Assembly: GCF_016908555.1 (NCBI RefSeq)
Contig: NZ_JAFBEE010000029.1
Location: 1 to 28,103 of the forward strand
DNA: 28,103 nucleotides
Origin: Alkaliphilus hydrothermalis
Lineage (GTDB): Bacteria > Bacillota > Clostridia > Peptostreptococcales > Natronincolaceae
Direction: 5' to 3'
How positions within the stretch are numbered: position 1 is the stretch's first letter; the number at the start of each line of letters is the position of its first letter. The position numbers were made by a program, and so were the translations under genes. Below are positions 7,265 to 13,950 of the stretch, piece by piece. Below the pieces are notes generated by a model. The model did no database searches and was not told the origin of the DNA. It saw only the letters and a list, made by a program, of their open reading frames with translations.

Positions 7265-8509
7265 CTATTGATGGCTTCTTTGTTTTCTTGCAAGGTTAGC
7301 TGGTTCTAAAGCAACCTTATCTGTTTGTAATAACTCTGCTACACCAGTTGTATTAACAACTCCAGCTTTACAGTCTGGACAATGACACTCATGCTTGTAT
7401 GGCTCTGGTTGAGTATATGAGGCGATTACTCCTTCATAATTTCTAAGGATTACTGTATCATGGTTTTGAGAGATCATGTAATTTGGCATGACAGGAATCT
7501 TTCCACCCCCGCCTGGCGCATCCACTACAAAGGTAGGAATACAGTAGCCAGATGTGTGACCCCTTAAGCCTTCAATGATTCCAATTCCTTCTGCTACAGT
7601 TGTTCTTAAATGCTCAAGGCCAAGGGATAAGTCACATTGATAAATATAGTAAGGTCTTACACGGATCTTTACCAATTGATTAACCAGCTTCTTCATTACA
7701 TGAACACAGTTGTTTACTCCCCGCAGTAGTACCGATTGGTTTCCTAATGGAACACCAGCATCTGCAAGTCTAGCACAGGCTGCTGCTGCCTCTGGAGTAA
7801 TCTCATTTGGATGATTAAAGTGGGTATTCAACCAAACTGGATGATACTTCTTCAACATGTTGCATAGGTCTTCTGTAATTCTTTGGGGCATAACTACTGG
7901 AGTTCTGCTTCCAATTCTGATTACTTCAACATGCTCAATCTCCCTAAGCTTGGAGATAACATACTCTAGTTTCTCGTCCGACATTAAAAGTGCATCGCCA
8001 CCGGATAATAAAACGTCCCGGATTTGAGGCGCATTTCTAATATACTCTAACCCCTTATCAATTCTTGTTTGACCTACCTCTGCATCCGTCTGTCCAGCAA
8101 ATCTTCTTCGGGTACAGTGTCTACAGTACATAGCACATTGGTCAGTCACTAGGAATAATGCTCTATCTGTATATCTATGGGTAATTCCTGGTACTGGAGA
8201 GTCCACATCCTCATGGAGAGGGTCCTCTAGGTCACAGGAGCTTCTATAGGTCTCAAAGATTGTTGGAACTGCTTGTTTTCTGATGGGATCATGCTCATCA
8301 GTTGGGTCTATCAAAGTCAAATAGTAAGGAGTGATTGCCATTCTTAGCTCACTAAGACACTTTTCAATTCCCGTTTCTTCTTCTTTTGTTAAGCTAATGT
8401 ACTTTTTTAAATCCTCTAATGTTTGGATTCTATTGCGATTTTGCCATTTCCAATCATTCCAATCTGCATCGGAAACATTCTTAAAAAGTTCATAACGTCT
8501 GTTATTCAA
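7265..8509 (-). CDS. kamA: L-lysine 2,3-aminomutase (radical SAM)
   Basis: First step of the pathway: L-lysine to L-beta-lysine, using a 4Fe-4S cluster, S-adenosylmethionine and PLP. In 414 residues all expected functional residues occur, at the same numbers as I recall for the Clostridium subterminale SB4 enzyme. The radical SAM cysteines are C125, C129 and C132 (CAMYCRHC). The PLP lysine K337 is in PGGGGKIP. The substrate carboxylates are D293 and D330. The zinc-site cysteines are C268 and the C-terminal CHCPDC set C375/C377/C380. The start is TTG at 8509, because AAGGAGG stands nine bases before it and no in-frame ATG is near. It heads the second half of the operon (kamABCDE), after the 0.5 kb repeat block that follows kdd. 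I see no convincing separate promoter in the 90 bases upstream, so read-through from kdd is likely. Confidence 0.98.
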   Translation of the reverse strand: MNNRRYELFKNVSDADWNDWKWQNRNRIQTLEDLKKYISLTKEEETGIEKCLSELRMAITPYYLTLIDPTDEHDPIRKQAVPTIFETYRSSCDLEDPLHEDVDSPVPGITHRYTDRALFLVTDQCAMYCRHCTRRRFAGQTDAEVGQTRIDKGLEYIRNAPQIRDVLLSGGDALLMSDEKLEYVISKLREIEHVEVIRIGSRTPVVMPQRITEDLCNMLKKYHPVWLNTHFNHPNEITPEAAAACARLADAGVPLGNQSVLLRGVNNCVHVMKKLVNQLVKIRVRPYYIYQCDLSLGLEHLRTTVAEGIGIIEGLRGHTSGYCIPTFVVDAPGGGGKIPVMPNYMISQNHDTVILRNYEGVIASYTQPEPYKHECHCPDCKAGVVNTTGVAELLQTDKVALEPANLARKQRSHQ

Positions 8510-8594
8510 TGCAAAATTCCTCCTTTAATTTATTTTAAAGCTAATCTGTAAAAATCTTATCTAATAGTTCTTATTAAATAAAAATGCTAATTAT

Positions 8595-9027
8595 GATGTT
8601 AGAAACCTACACACTAATCTTTAGTAATAACAAACCATTGGGATTAGTATTTCGGTTTGTAACGAAGTCCTTTATACCATTTAAGGTAGACTTCGTTGAA
8701 ATACATTACGGGAAATTATGTCTTTACAAATTGCAATGTCCATAATTCCCTATGTATTATAACAAAGCGACTGCCACGAAATCATAGATTTCGGCCATCT
8801 GAATAAGGATGTTAAAAACCTACATACTAATCTTTAGTAATAGCAAACCATTGGGATTAGTATTTCGGTTTGTAACAAAGCGACTGCCACGAAATCATAG
8901 ATTTCGGCCATCTGAATAAGGATGTTAAAAACCTACACACTAATCTTTGATAATATCAAACCATTGAGATTAGTATTTCGGTTTATAACAAAGCGACTGC
9001 CACGAAATCATAGATTTCGGCCATCTG
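8595..9027. repeat. Three tandem copies of a 113-bp structured repeat
   Basis: Near-identical units lie head to tail in the kdd-kamA gap: 8595-8806 (carrying a 100-bp insertion), 8807-8919 and 8920-9027. The last ends three bases before the kdd stop codon. Each unit holds CTAATC, CAAACC, GATTAG and GGTTTG in interleaved order (in copy 2 at 8827-8832, 8844-8849, 8855-8860 and 8867-8872). This arrangement can form an H-type pseudoknot on either strand. A CGAAATC-ATA-GATTTCG hairpin follows (8890-8906 in copy 2). Copy 3 has GGTTTA in place of GGTTTG and so loses one pair. There are no unique spacers, so it is not a CRISPR array, and no U-tract, so it is not a plain terminator. Confidence 0.85.
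8664..8763. repeat. 100-bp insertion inside repeat copy 1
   Basis: Copy 1 is interrupted after GTAAC, where copy 2 continues directly with AAAGCG. The insert ends in ATAAC, so AAC is repeated at both edges. It contains two inverted repeats: AACGAAGTC/GACTTCGTT (about 8661-8694) and ATACAT..GGGAAATTATG/CATAATTCCC..ATGTAT (about 8701-8757). It has no coding capacity. It could be a small nested palindromic element, or alternatively the ancestral module later deleted from copies 2 and 3. Confidence 0.6.
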
Positions 9028-9030
9028 CTT

Positions 9031-10068
9031 TTATACGTATAGTTCTTCGTATATCTTACGTAATTCTTGATTTTCCCTTAATTCAGCAAGTGTCAAATCT
9101 GCGTGACCTTTTGTATAACCATTTCCAATGATCATATTTACGTCTTTGCCTACTCCCTCAGCTCCCAAAGCCGCTTTTGTAAAACTCGTGGCCATTGAAA
9201 AGAAGTATACTGTTCCGTCATCTCTTACAGGAAGGATTGTAGACATCTCTGTGTCGGTAACATTTACACAGTTGATGGAGATATCTATTTCTTTACCGTT
9301 GTTTACTTCCAATACTTTGTTTAACACATCCACTGGATTTCTTGCATCTCCCATAATTACGTTGTGGCAGAAACCTAACTCATTTAATAAATCAGCATCT
9401 TTTTGACTTCTTACTAATCCGATTACGTTACCATTCTTACCTACTTTTTTCATGGCTTCATAGCAACACATTAATCCTGACTTACCTGCAGCTCCAAGGA
9501 TGAGTACACTATCGTTTTCTTTACAGAGCTTTGCTGTTTGAGCAGGTGCTCCAGCTACGTCTAGGGCTGCCAATGCAAGAGTCTCCTCCATATCAGTTGG
9601 TAATTTAGCGTAGATACCACTCTCAAAAAGGATTGCTTTCCCTTTGATTTCTACTCTATCGATATTTACCTTTACATCAGTAATTTCTTCAATCTTTAAA
9701 GGTGTTAAAGACAAAGATACTAAAGTAGCGATTTTGTCTCCTTCTTGTAGGTCAATTTTCCCCTCTAGGTCTGATCCGATTTTTTCGATTGTTCCGATTA
9801 ACATTCCACCAGAACCAGTTACAGGATTTTGCATCTTACCTCTTTCGCCAACGATTTCTAAGATTCTTTCTTTAATCTTTTCTACGTCGCCTCCAACAGA
9901 TTCTTTTATTTGAGTAAAGCTGGCGGAGTCAACGTTTAGTGCCTTTACGTCTATTAGAATTTCATTTGAGTATAATTCCATATCATTTGAGATTTTTTTT
10001 GCCCCCTGTGGTAAAATACCTACTGGCTCAATTACCCTATGGGTTCCGTATTTACATCCCTTTTTCAT
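9031..10068 (-). CDS. kdd: L-erythro-3,5-diaminohexanoate dehydrogenase
   Basis: Oxidative deamination of 3,5-diaminohexanoate to 5-amino-3-oxohexanoate with NAD(P)+, releasing ammonia; this is the only redox step before the carbon chain is cleaved. The 345-residue protein resembles medium-chain dehydrogenases in layout. An N-terminal substrate part (about 1-160) opens with YGTHRVIEP...ILPQGA, and a Rossmann fold begins at SVLILGAAGKSGLM, with the dinucleotide-binding GAAGKSG at 192-198. Length matches characterised Kdd (about 345). Identity is secured by position between atoA and the kam genes. ATG at 10068 follows a run of six G eight bases upstream. It lies 22 bases after atoA and ends four bases before the tandem repeat block. 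Confidence 0.95.
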   Translation of the reverse strand: MKKGCKYGTHRVIEPVGILPQGAKKISNDMELYSNEILIDVKALNVDSASFTQIKESVGGDVEKIKERILEIVGERGKMQNPVTGSGGMLIGTIEKIGSDLEGKIDLQEGDKIATLVSLSLTPLKIEEITDVKVNIDRVEIKGKAILFESGIYAKLPTDMEETLALAALDVAGAPAQTAKLCKENDSVLILGAAGKSGLMCCYEAMKKVGKNGNVIGLVRSQKDADLLNELGFCHNVIMGDARNPVDVLNKVLEVNNGKEIDISINCVNVTDTEMSTILPVRDDGTVYFFSMATSFTKAALGAEGVGKDVNMIIGNGYTKGHADLTLAELRENQELRKIYEELYV

Positions 10069-10090
10069 TGTTCATTCCCCCCAAGTTTTT

Positions 10091-10756
10091 CTATATATCC
10101 ATCACTTTTAAGTTTTCATCGATGATTAATTCTGCATCTGTTAGTTGAATCACTTCTTCTACAGTGGTATCCTTATGGATCTCCTTTAAAACTAATCCCT
10201 TTTCAGTTACTACCATTACTCCAAGCTCAGTGACCACCATATCCACTTGACCCTTTGCAGTAAGGGGTAGTTCACATTTTTTCTTAATCTTTAAATCGCC
10301 CTTTGCTGTATGTTGCATAGCCACGATTACCTTCTTAGCTCCTGTCACCAAATCCATAGCTCCACCCATTCCTGGAACTAATTTACCTGGAATTATCCAA
10401 TTCGAAAGATTTCCCTCTTGATCTACTTCTAGGGCTCCTAGTACAGTTACATCCACATGACCTCCTCGGATCAAGCTAAAGGACAAGGCAGTATCAAAAA
10501 ACATGCCATTTTTATTGATGGTTACATATTGTCCACCGGCATTGGTAATGTTTTTATCTTCCTTACCTTCCTCTGGCGTTGGTCCCATCCCCACCATTCC
10601 ATTTTCTGATTGTAGGGTTACTTCTATATTTTCAGGTATGTAGTTGGCAACCATTGTCGGTAGACCGATGCCTAGATTTACTAACTGACCATTTTCCAAC
10701 TCCATTGCTACCCTTTTGGCTATGATTTTCTTAGCTGTTTTTGAATCTACCGCCAT
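10091..10756 (-). CDS. atoA: Butyrate-acetoacetate CoA-transferase subunit B
   Basis: Beta subunit of a family I CoA-transferase. With AtoD it moves CoA from butyryl-CoA to the acetoacetate made by Kce, giving acetoacetyl-CoA and the excreted butyrate. In 221 residues the catalytic motif SENG is at 50-53. Glu51 is the residue that forms the glutamyl-CoA thioester in this family. NLGIGLPT (27-34) and the glycine-rich GGAMDLVTGAKKVIVAMQHT region are also typical. The ATG at 10756 follows the atoD stop with no intervening base (TAAATG), and a GGGGG site lies inside the end of atoD, so the two subunits are tightly coupled. Substrate choice is inferred from the operon; the sequence alone would fit any acetate/butyrate-type transferase. 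Confidence 0.93.
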   Translation of the reverse strand: MAVDSKTAKKIIAKRVAMELENGQLVNLGIGLPTMVANYIPENIEVTLQSENGMVGMGPTPEEGKEDKNITNAGGQYVTINKNGMFFDTALSFSLIRGGHVDVTVLGALEVDQEGNLSNWIIPGKLVPGMGGAMDLVTGAKKVIVAMQHTAKGDLKIKKKCELPLTAKGQVDMVVTELGVMVVTEKGLVLKEIHKDTTVEEVIQLTDAELIIDENLKVMDI

Positions 10757-11413
10757 TTAATCTTCCCCCTTTACGATGTAGTCAACTAATACACCAGGAG
10801 TCATAACTACCTCTGGGTCGATTTTCCCTACTTCAACAAGCTCCTCAGCCTCTACAACCACTTTGTCACCGGCTAAAGCGATTATTGGATTGAAGTTTCT
10901 AGTTGTTCCCTTGTAGTAGGCATTTCCAAAGGAATCTACTGTACTGGCAAACACCAGTGCTAAATCGGCCTTTAGAGGCATTTCAATTAAGTAATCCTTA
11001 CCGTTTAGTTGGATTTTTTGTTTTCCGTCTTCAACCATGGTTCCTACTCCTGTTGGGGTAAGGACTCCACCTAATCCACTTCCTGCTGCTCGGATTCTCT
11101 CAATTAACGTCCCCTGTGGAGATAATTCCACCTCAAGGGTTCCTTCATTCATTCTTCTACCGCTTTCAGGATTAGTTCCTATATGGGATGTAATTACTTT
11201 CTTAACATTCCCATTGGCCACTAGTCTTCCAATCCCCTTATCTACAAAGCTAGTGTCATTACAGATAATCGTTAAATCCTTTAAATCCATCTCTATGATT
11301 AAGCTAATCAGCCCTTCTGGTGTTCCACAGCCTAAGAATCCACCTATCATCAAGGACATTCCATCCTTTAGCAAAGGTTTGACGGCTGAATAATCCACAA
11401 CTTTACTCATCAT
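10757..11413 (-). CDS. atoD: Butyrate-acetoacetate CoA-transferase subunit A
   Basis: Alpha subunit (218 residues) of the same CoA-transferase. It carries the family I signature DG..LMIGGFLGCGTP at residues 17-31, where the GGFxxxGxP part binds CoA. The rest follows the usual alpha/beta pattern, ending with a VVEAEELVEVGKIDPE segment shared by this subunit family. The reading frame begins at ATG 11413, which overlaps the kce stop (TAATG). A second ATG directly follows at 11410 and is better placed for the GAGGGG ribosome binding site, so the true start may be one codon later. The order kce-atoD-atoA-kdd keeps all enzymes that process the carbon chain after rearrangement together. Confidence 0.93.
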   Translation of the reverse strand: MMSKVVDYSAVKPLLKDGMSLMIGGFLGCGTPEGLISLIIEMDLKDLTIICNDTSFVDKGIGRLVANGNVKKVITSHIGTNPESGRRMNEGTLEVELSPQGTLIERIRAAGSGLGGVLTPTGVGTMVEDGKQKIQLNGKDYLIEMPLKADLALVFASTVDSFGNAYYKGTTRNFNPIIALAGDKVVVEAEELVEVGKIDPEVVMTPGVLVDYIVKGED

Positions 11414-12234
11414 TATCCCCTCATTCCTAGAATCTCTCTTGCTTCTTGAGGTGTAGCGATAGCCCTCCCCAATTCATTAGCAATTCTAACAACCTTTTCA
11501 ACTAACTCTCCATTGGACTTTGCAGGTATTCCCTTAGCAATATATACGTTATCTTCAAAACCAACCCTTACATGCCCCCCCATAGCAATGGCAGTTGCCG
11601 CCATTGGGAATTGCGCTCTTCCGATTCCTGATACAGTAAAGGTGGCATTTGACGGAATAGACCCTGCCATGTAGGATAGATCCCTAACGGTGGCCGAGAT
11701 CCCACCATTTACACCAAGAACAAAGTTAAAGTGCATTGGTTCTCTGATATATCCCTTTTTAGCCAACCTGATGGCTGAATCGATCATTCCCTTATCGAAA
11801 ACCTCCACCTCTGGCTTGATACCTAGCTCAATCATTCTTTGACCAAACTCAATGATGGTATTTTCAGAGTTAACGAATATTTCATCTCCACCAAAATTAA
11901 CAGTACCACAATCTAGAGTAGCCATTTCTGGGTTTAGTCCTAATGGTTGCATTCTTTCTTCATTACTCATCCCCACTGCTCCACCTGTGGAGGGTTGAAT
12001 AATGGCATCTGGACATCTTCTTTTAACTTCTTCAATACACGCTCTAAATCTTTCACGGTCTTGAGTAGGTGTCCCATCATCGTTTCTTACATGAAGATGG
12101 ATAATACTAGCCCCTGCTTTGTAGGCTGCCTCTGCTTCCCTTCCAATTTCTTCAACGGTGTAGGGTACAGCAGGATTATGATCTTTAGTTACCTCTGCCC
12201 CACAAATGGCAGCAGTTATAATTAATTTTTCCAT
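11413..12234 (-). CDS. kce: 3-keto-5-aminohexanoate cleavage enzyme
   Basis: BKACE (DUF849) family zinc enzyme. It condenses 5-amino-3-oxohexanoate with acetyl-CoA and splits the product into acetoacetate and 3-aminobutyryl-CoA. In 273 residues the zinc ligands His46 and His48 (IIHLHVR) and a C-terminal glutamate in VRVGFEDN (Glu227) are present. Glu14, Arg223 and Asp228 match the substrate and catalytic positions described for the Cloacimonas enzyme, with a three-residue shift at the C-terminal end. The substrate loop GGAVGMSNEERM is also conserved. ATG at 12234 has AGGGGTG five bases upstream. It lies between kat and atoD, which makes lysine the likely source of its substrate, rather than the other beta-keto acids used by BKACE relatives. 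Confidence 0.95.
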   Translation of the reverse strand: MEKLIITAAICGAEVTKDHNPAVPYTVEEIGREAEAAYKAGASIIHLHVRNDDGTPTQDRERFRACIEEVKRRCPDAIIQPSTGGAVGMSNEERMQPLGLNPEMATLDCGTVNFGGDEIFVNSENTIIEFGQRMIELGIKPEVEVFDKGMIDSAIRLAKKGYIREPMHFNFVLGVNGGISATVRDLSYMAGSIPSNATFTVSGIGRAQFPMAATAIAMGGHVRVGFEDNVYIAKGIPAKSNGELVEKVVRIANELGRAIATPQEAREILGMRG

Positions 12235-12252
12235 ATTCTCACCCCTATTTCT

Positions 12253-13509
12253 CTATTTGGCATGTGGGAATGCTTTTTGGGTTGCTTTTAATGCTTCTTC
12301 CATCGCTCCTAGAGCATTCTTTAAATCTTCATCTGTATGTCTATGGCAGATATATCCATGGTGATAAGGTTGAATAAACAGTCCTCGTCTAATGGTTTCA
12401 GTGTAGAAGAAGGTTCTTCTTTCCTTGTATTGACTATCCACCTTATCAAAAGTAATGTAAGGCATAGGTGGGATACCTGATACAGAAGCTGGAACATTGG
12501 ATTCTTCAACAATCTTGTTCATCTTGTTTAAGAAATCTTCTCCTCTAGTCCAGATGTCCTCCAATACATTGTCTCTTTGTAAAATTTCGATACACTTTAG
12601 AGATGCTGCCATCTCTAAGCTATTTGGGAAGAAGGTAGAGCTGATGAATACTTGGCTTTCCATTACCTTCATAATTTCTTCTTTACCTACACAGGCACTC
12701 ACTGGATATCCGTTTGCCATCGCTTTTCCAAATACGGCTAAGTCTGGTGTAACACCGTATCTTTCCTGTGCACCCCCTAGGGATACTCTAAATCCTGTTC
12801 TGATTTCATCAAAGATTAATACTACGTTGTATTTATCTGCTAACTCTCTAACTCCCTGTAGGTAACCCGCTGGTGGTTCTACTACTGGTAATGCCAATGG
12901 ATGCCCTACTGGCGTAATGATAATACATGCAGCATCGTCTCCATGCTCCTTCAAAGTTGCTTCTAATACATCAAGGTCCCCATAGTGGAATTCAACTGTT
13001 AATTCGCTGATTTGCTTTGGCACGCCACCCTTTACCTCAACACACCAGTCATGCCATCCATGATAACCGCATCTTAAAATTTTGTTCTTACCTGTATATC
13101 CACGGGCAACTCTTACAGCAATCCCTGTAACATCTGAACCCGTCTTTGCCAACACTGCCATTTCAGCACATGGAATCAAATCAATTAGTTTTTGAGCTAA
13201 GGTATTTTGGATTTCCTGTACTAAAGAGAAACAAAATCCTTTTTCCATTTGCTTCACAACTTCTTGATTAATTTCTGGCTCATGATAGCCTAGGATGATG
13301 GGTCCGTATCCACAAAGCATATCTATGTAATCATTACCATCCACGTCTACAATATGACCCCCATAACCCCTTTCAATAAAGATTGGGTATTCCCCCTCAA
13401 CGAAATTATAGGGTCTTCTGATTCCCATTAATCCGCCTGGAGAAAGTCTTTTCGCTTCCTCATACATTTTCATGGAATTCTCAAGGTTTAATTTTGGTAC
13501 ACTGTTCAT
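12253..13509 (-). CDS. kat: 3-aminobutyryl-CoA aminotransferase (Kat-type)
   Basis: A class III PLP aminotransferase of 418 residues. The PLP lysine is in VFGKAMANG (Lys262) and the pyridine-ring aspartate in LIFDEIRTGFR (Asp234). The phosphate-binding KTGSDVTGIAVR segment and GYHGWHDW are also typical. By sequence alone it looks like a glutamate-1-semialdehyde aminomutase relative. It is the first gene after the lysine riboswitch, next to kce, in a cluster that lacks kal. This matches the acyl-CoA beta-transaminase route described for Cloacimonas, in which (S)-3-aminobutyryl-CoA plus 2-oxoglutarate gives acetoacetyl-CoA plus glutamate. Substrate is therefore inferred from context. The frame is open to an ATG at 13560, but that has no ribosome binding site. 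ATG 13509 is preceded by GGGTGG at eight bases and gives the normal family length. Confidence 0.82.
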   Translation of the reverse strand: MNSVPKLNLENSMKMYEEAKRLSPGGLMGIRRPYNFVEGEYPIFIERGYGGHIVDVDGNDYIDMLCGYGPIILGYHEPEINQEVVKQMEKGFCFSLVQEIQNTLAQKLIDLIPCAEMAVLAKTGSDVTGIAVRVARGYTGKNKILRCGYHGWHDWCVEVKGGVPKQISELTVEFHYGDLDVLEATLKEHGDDAACIIITPVGHPLALPVVEPPAGYLQGVRELADKYNVVLIFDEIRTGFRVSLGGAQERYGVTPDLAVFGKAMANGYPVSACVGKEEIMKVMESQVFISSTFFPNSLEMAASLKCIEILQRDNVLEDIWTRGEDFLNKMNKIVEESNVPASVSGIPPMPYITFDKVDSQYKERRTFFYTETIRRGLFIQPYHHGYICHRHTDEDLKNALGAMEEALKATQKAFPHAK

Positions 13510-13636
13510 TTTGATAGCCACCCTTCTTAGATTTATTTTATATTCTTTTTTAAAAGCCATTTACTTATTCTAAAAATTAGCTTACCCAATATCTTTAATT
13601 TGATCTTGAATCAGAGACTTAATGACTGTAGGCAAT

Positions 13637-13679
13637 AAAAAAAGACTATCTATGTAACGAATTAACATTACATAAATAG
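13637..13679 (-). terminator. Riboswitch-controlled intrinsic terminator
   Basis: On the minus strand CTATTTATGTAATG (13679-13666) pairs with CGTTACATAGATAG (13659-13646) over 14 bp, with two G-U pairs, a six-base loop and then TCTTTTTTT. Its first eight bases are the 3' strand of riboswitch helix P1, so ligand-bound P1 and the full terminator cannot coexist. It lies about 130 bases before the kat start. Confidence 0.92.
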
Positions 13680-13846
13680 CCCTCCATGCTTTTCAGACAT
13701 GACAACAGGTAAGGTCTGACCTTATCCGTCAAGAAAAAGTCAATATCACTAACTTTCCCTTTCGGCAATCATAGCCTTTACTGAAAACATCGAAGGTGAA
13801 TCCTCTTATCATTTTTCAGCTACCCTATGGTTGCTCCTCTATTTAT
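13672..13846 (-). ncRNA. Lysine riboswitch (L box), predicted ON switch
   Basis: Read on the minus strand, the conserved blocks of the lysine aptamer occur in order. AGAGGAGC is followed by GGGTAGCTGAAAA, AAGAGGATTCACCTTCGATG, CAGTAAAGGC, TTGCCGAAAGGG, TACCTGTTGTCATG and CATGGAGGGCTAT. Helix P1 is ATAAATAG (13846-13839) with CTATTTAT (13679-13672). P3 is CTGAAAA/TTTTCAG, and the last stem is CATG/CATG around a CTGAAAAG-containing loop. The 3' strand of P1 is shared with the terminator, so lysine binding should block termination and turn the lysine-catabolic operon on. This is opposite to the usual lysine-biosynthesis arrangement. The aptamer assignment is firm; the ON logic is inferred from the overlap. 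Confidence 0.94.
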
Positions 13847-13901
13847 CATTTTCAAATTATATAGTTTTAAATTGGTGAAAAAATTAGAAGTTTACGAATT
13901 C

Positions 13902-13930
13902 ATTATATGTAATTAGCAAATTATTGTCAA
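13902..13930 (-). promoter_or_regulatory. Consensus sigma-A promoter of the lysine operon
   Basis: A perfect TTGACA (13930-13925), 17-base spacer and perfect TATAAT (13907-13902) lie on the minus strand, about 48 bases upstream of the first P1 base of the riboswitch. The strength of this promoter fits control by downstream attenuation, not by initiation. Confidence 0.93.
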
Positions 13931-13950
13931 TCACTTTTTATAAAATTTTA

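Noticed and set aside
8595..9027. CRISPR array
   Set aside because: The 113-bp units abut directly, with no unique spacers and no cas genes; the repeat length is far beyond CRISPR repeats.
8922..9131. Plus-strand reading frame of 69 codons across repeat copy 3 and the end of kdd
   Set aside because: It lies in the tandem repeat and antisense to kdd, has no ribosome binding site, and its product is low-complexity with no family resemblance.
12253..13560. Glutamate-1-semialdehyde aminomutase (hemL) starting at 13560
   Set aside because: No heme genes are nearby, operon context is lysine fermentation, and the 13560 start has no ribosome binding site while 13509 has a good one.
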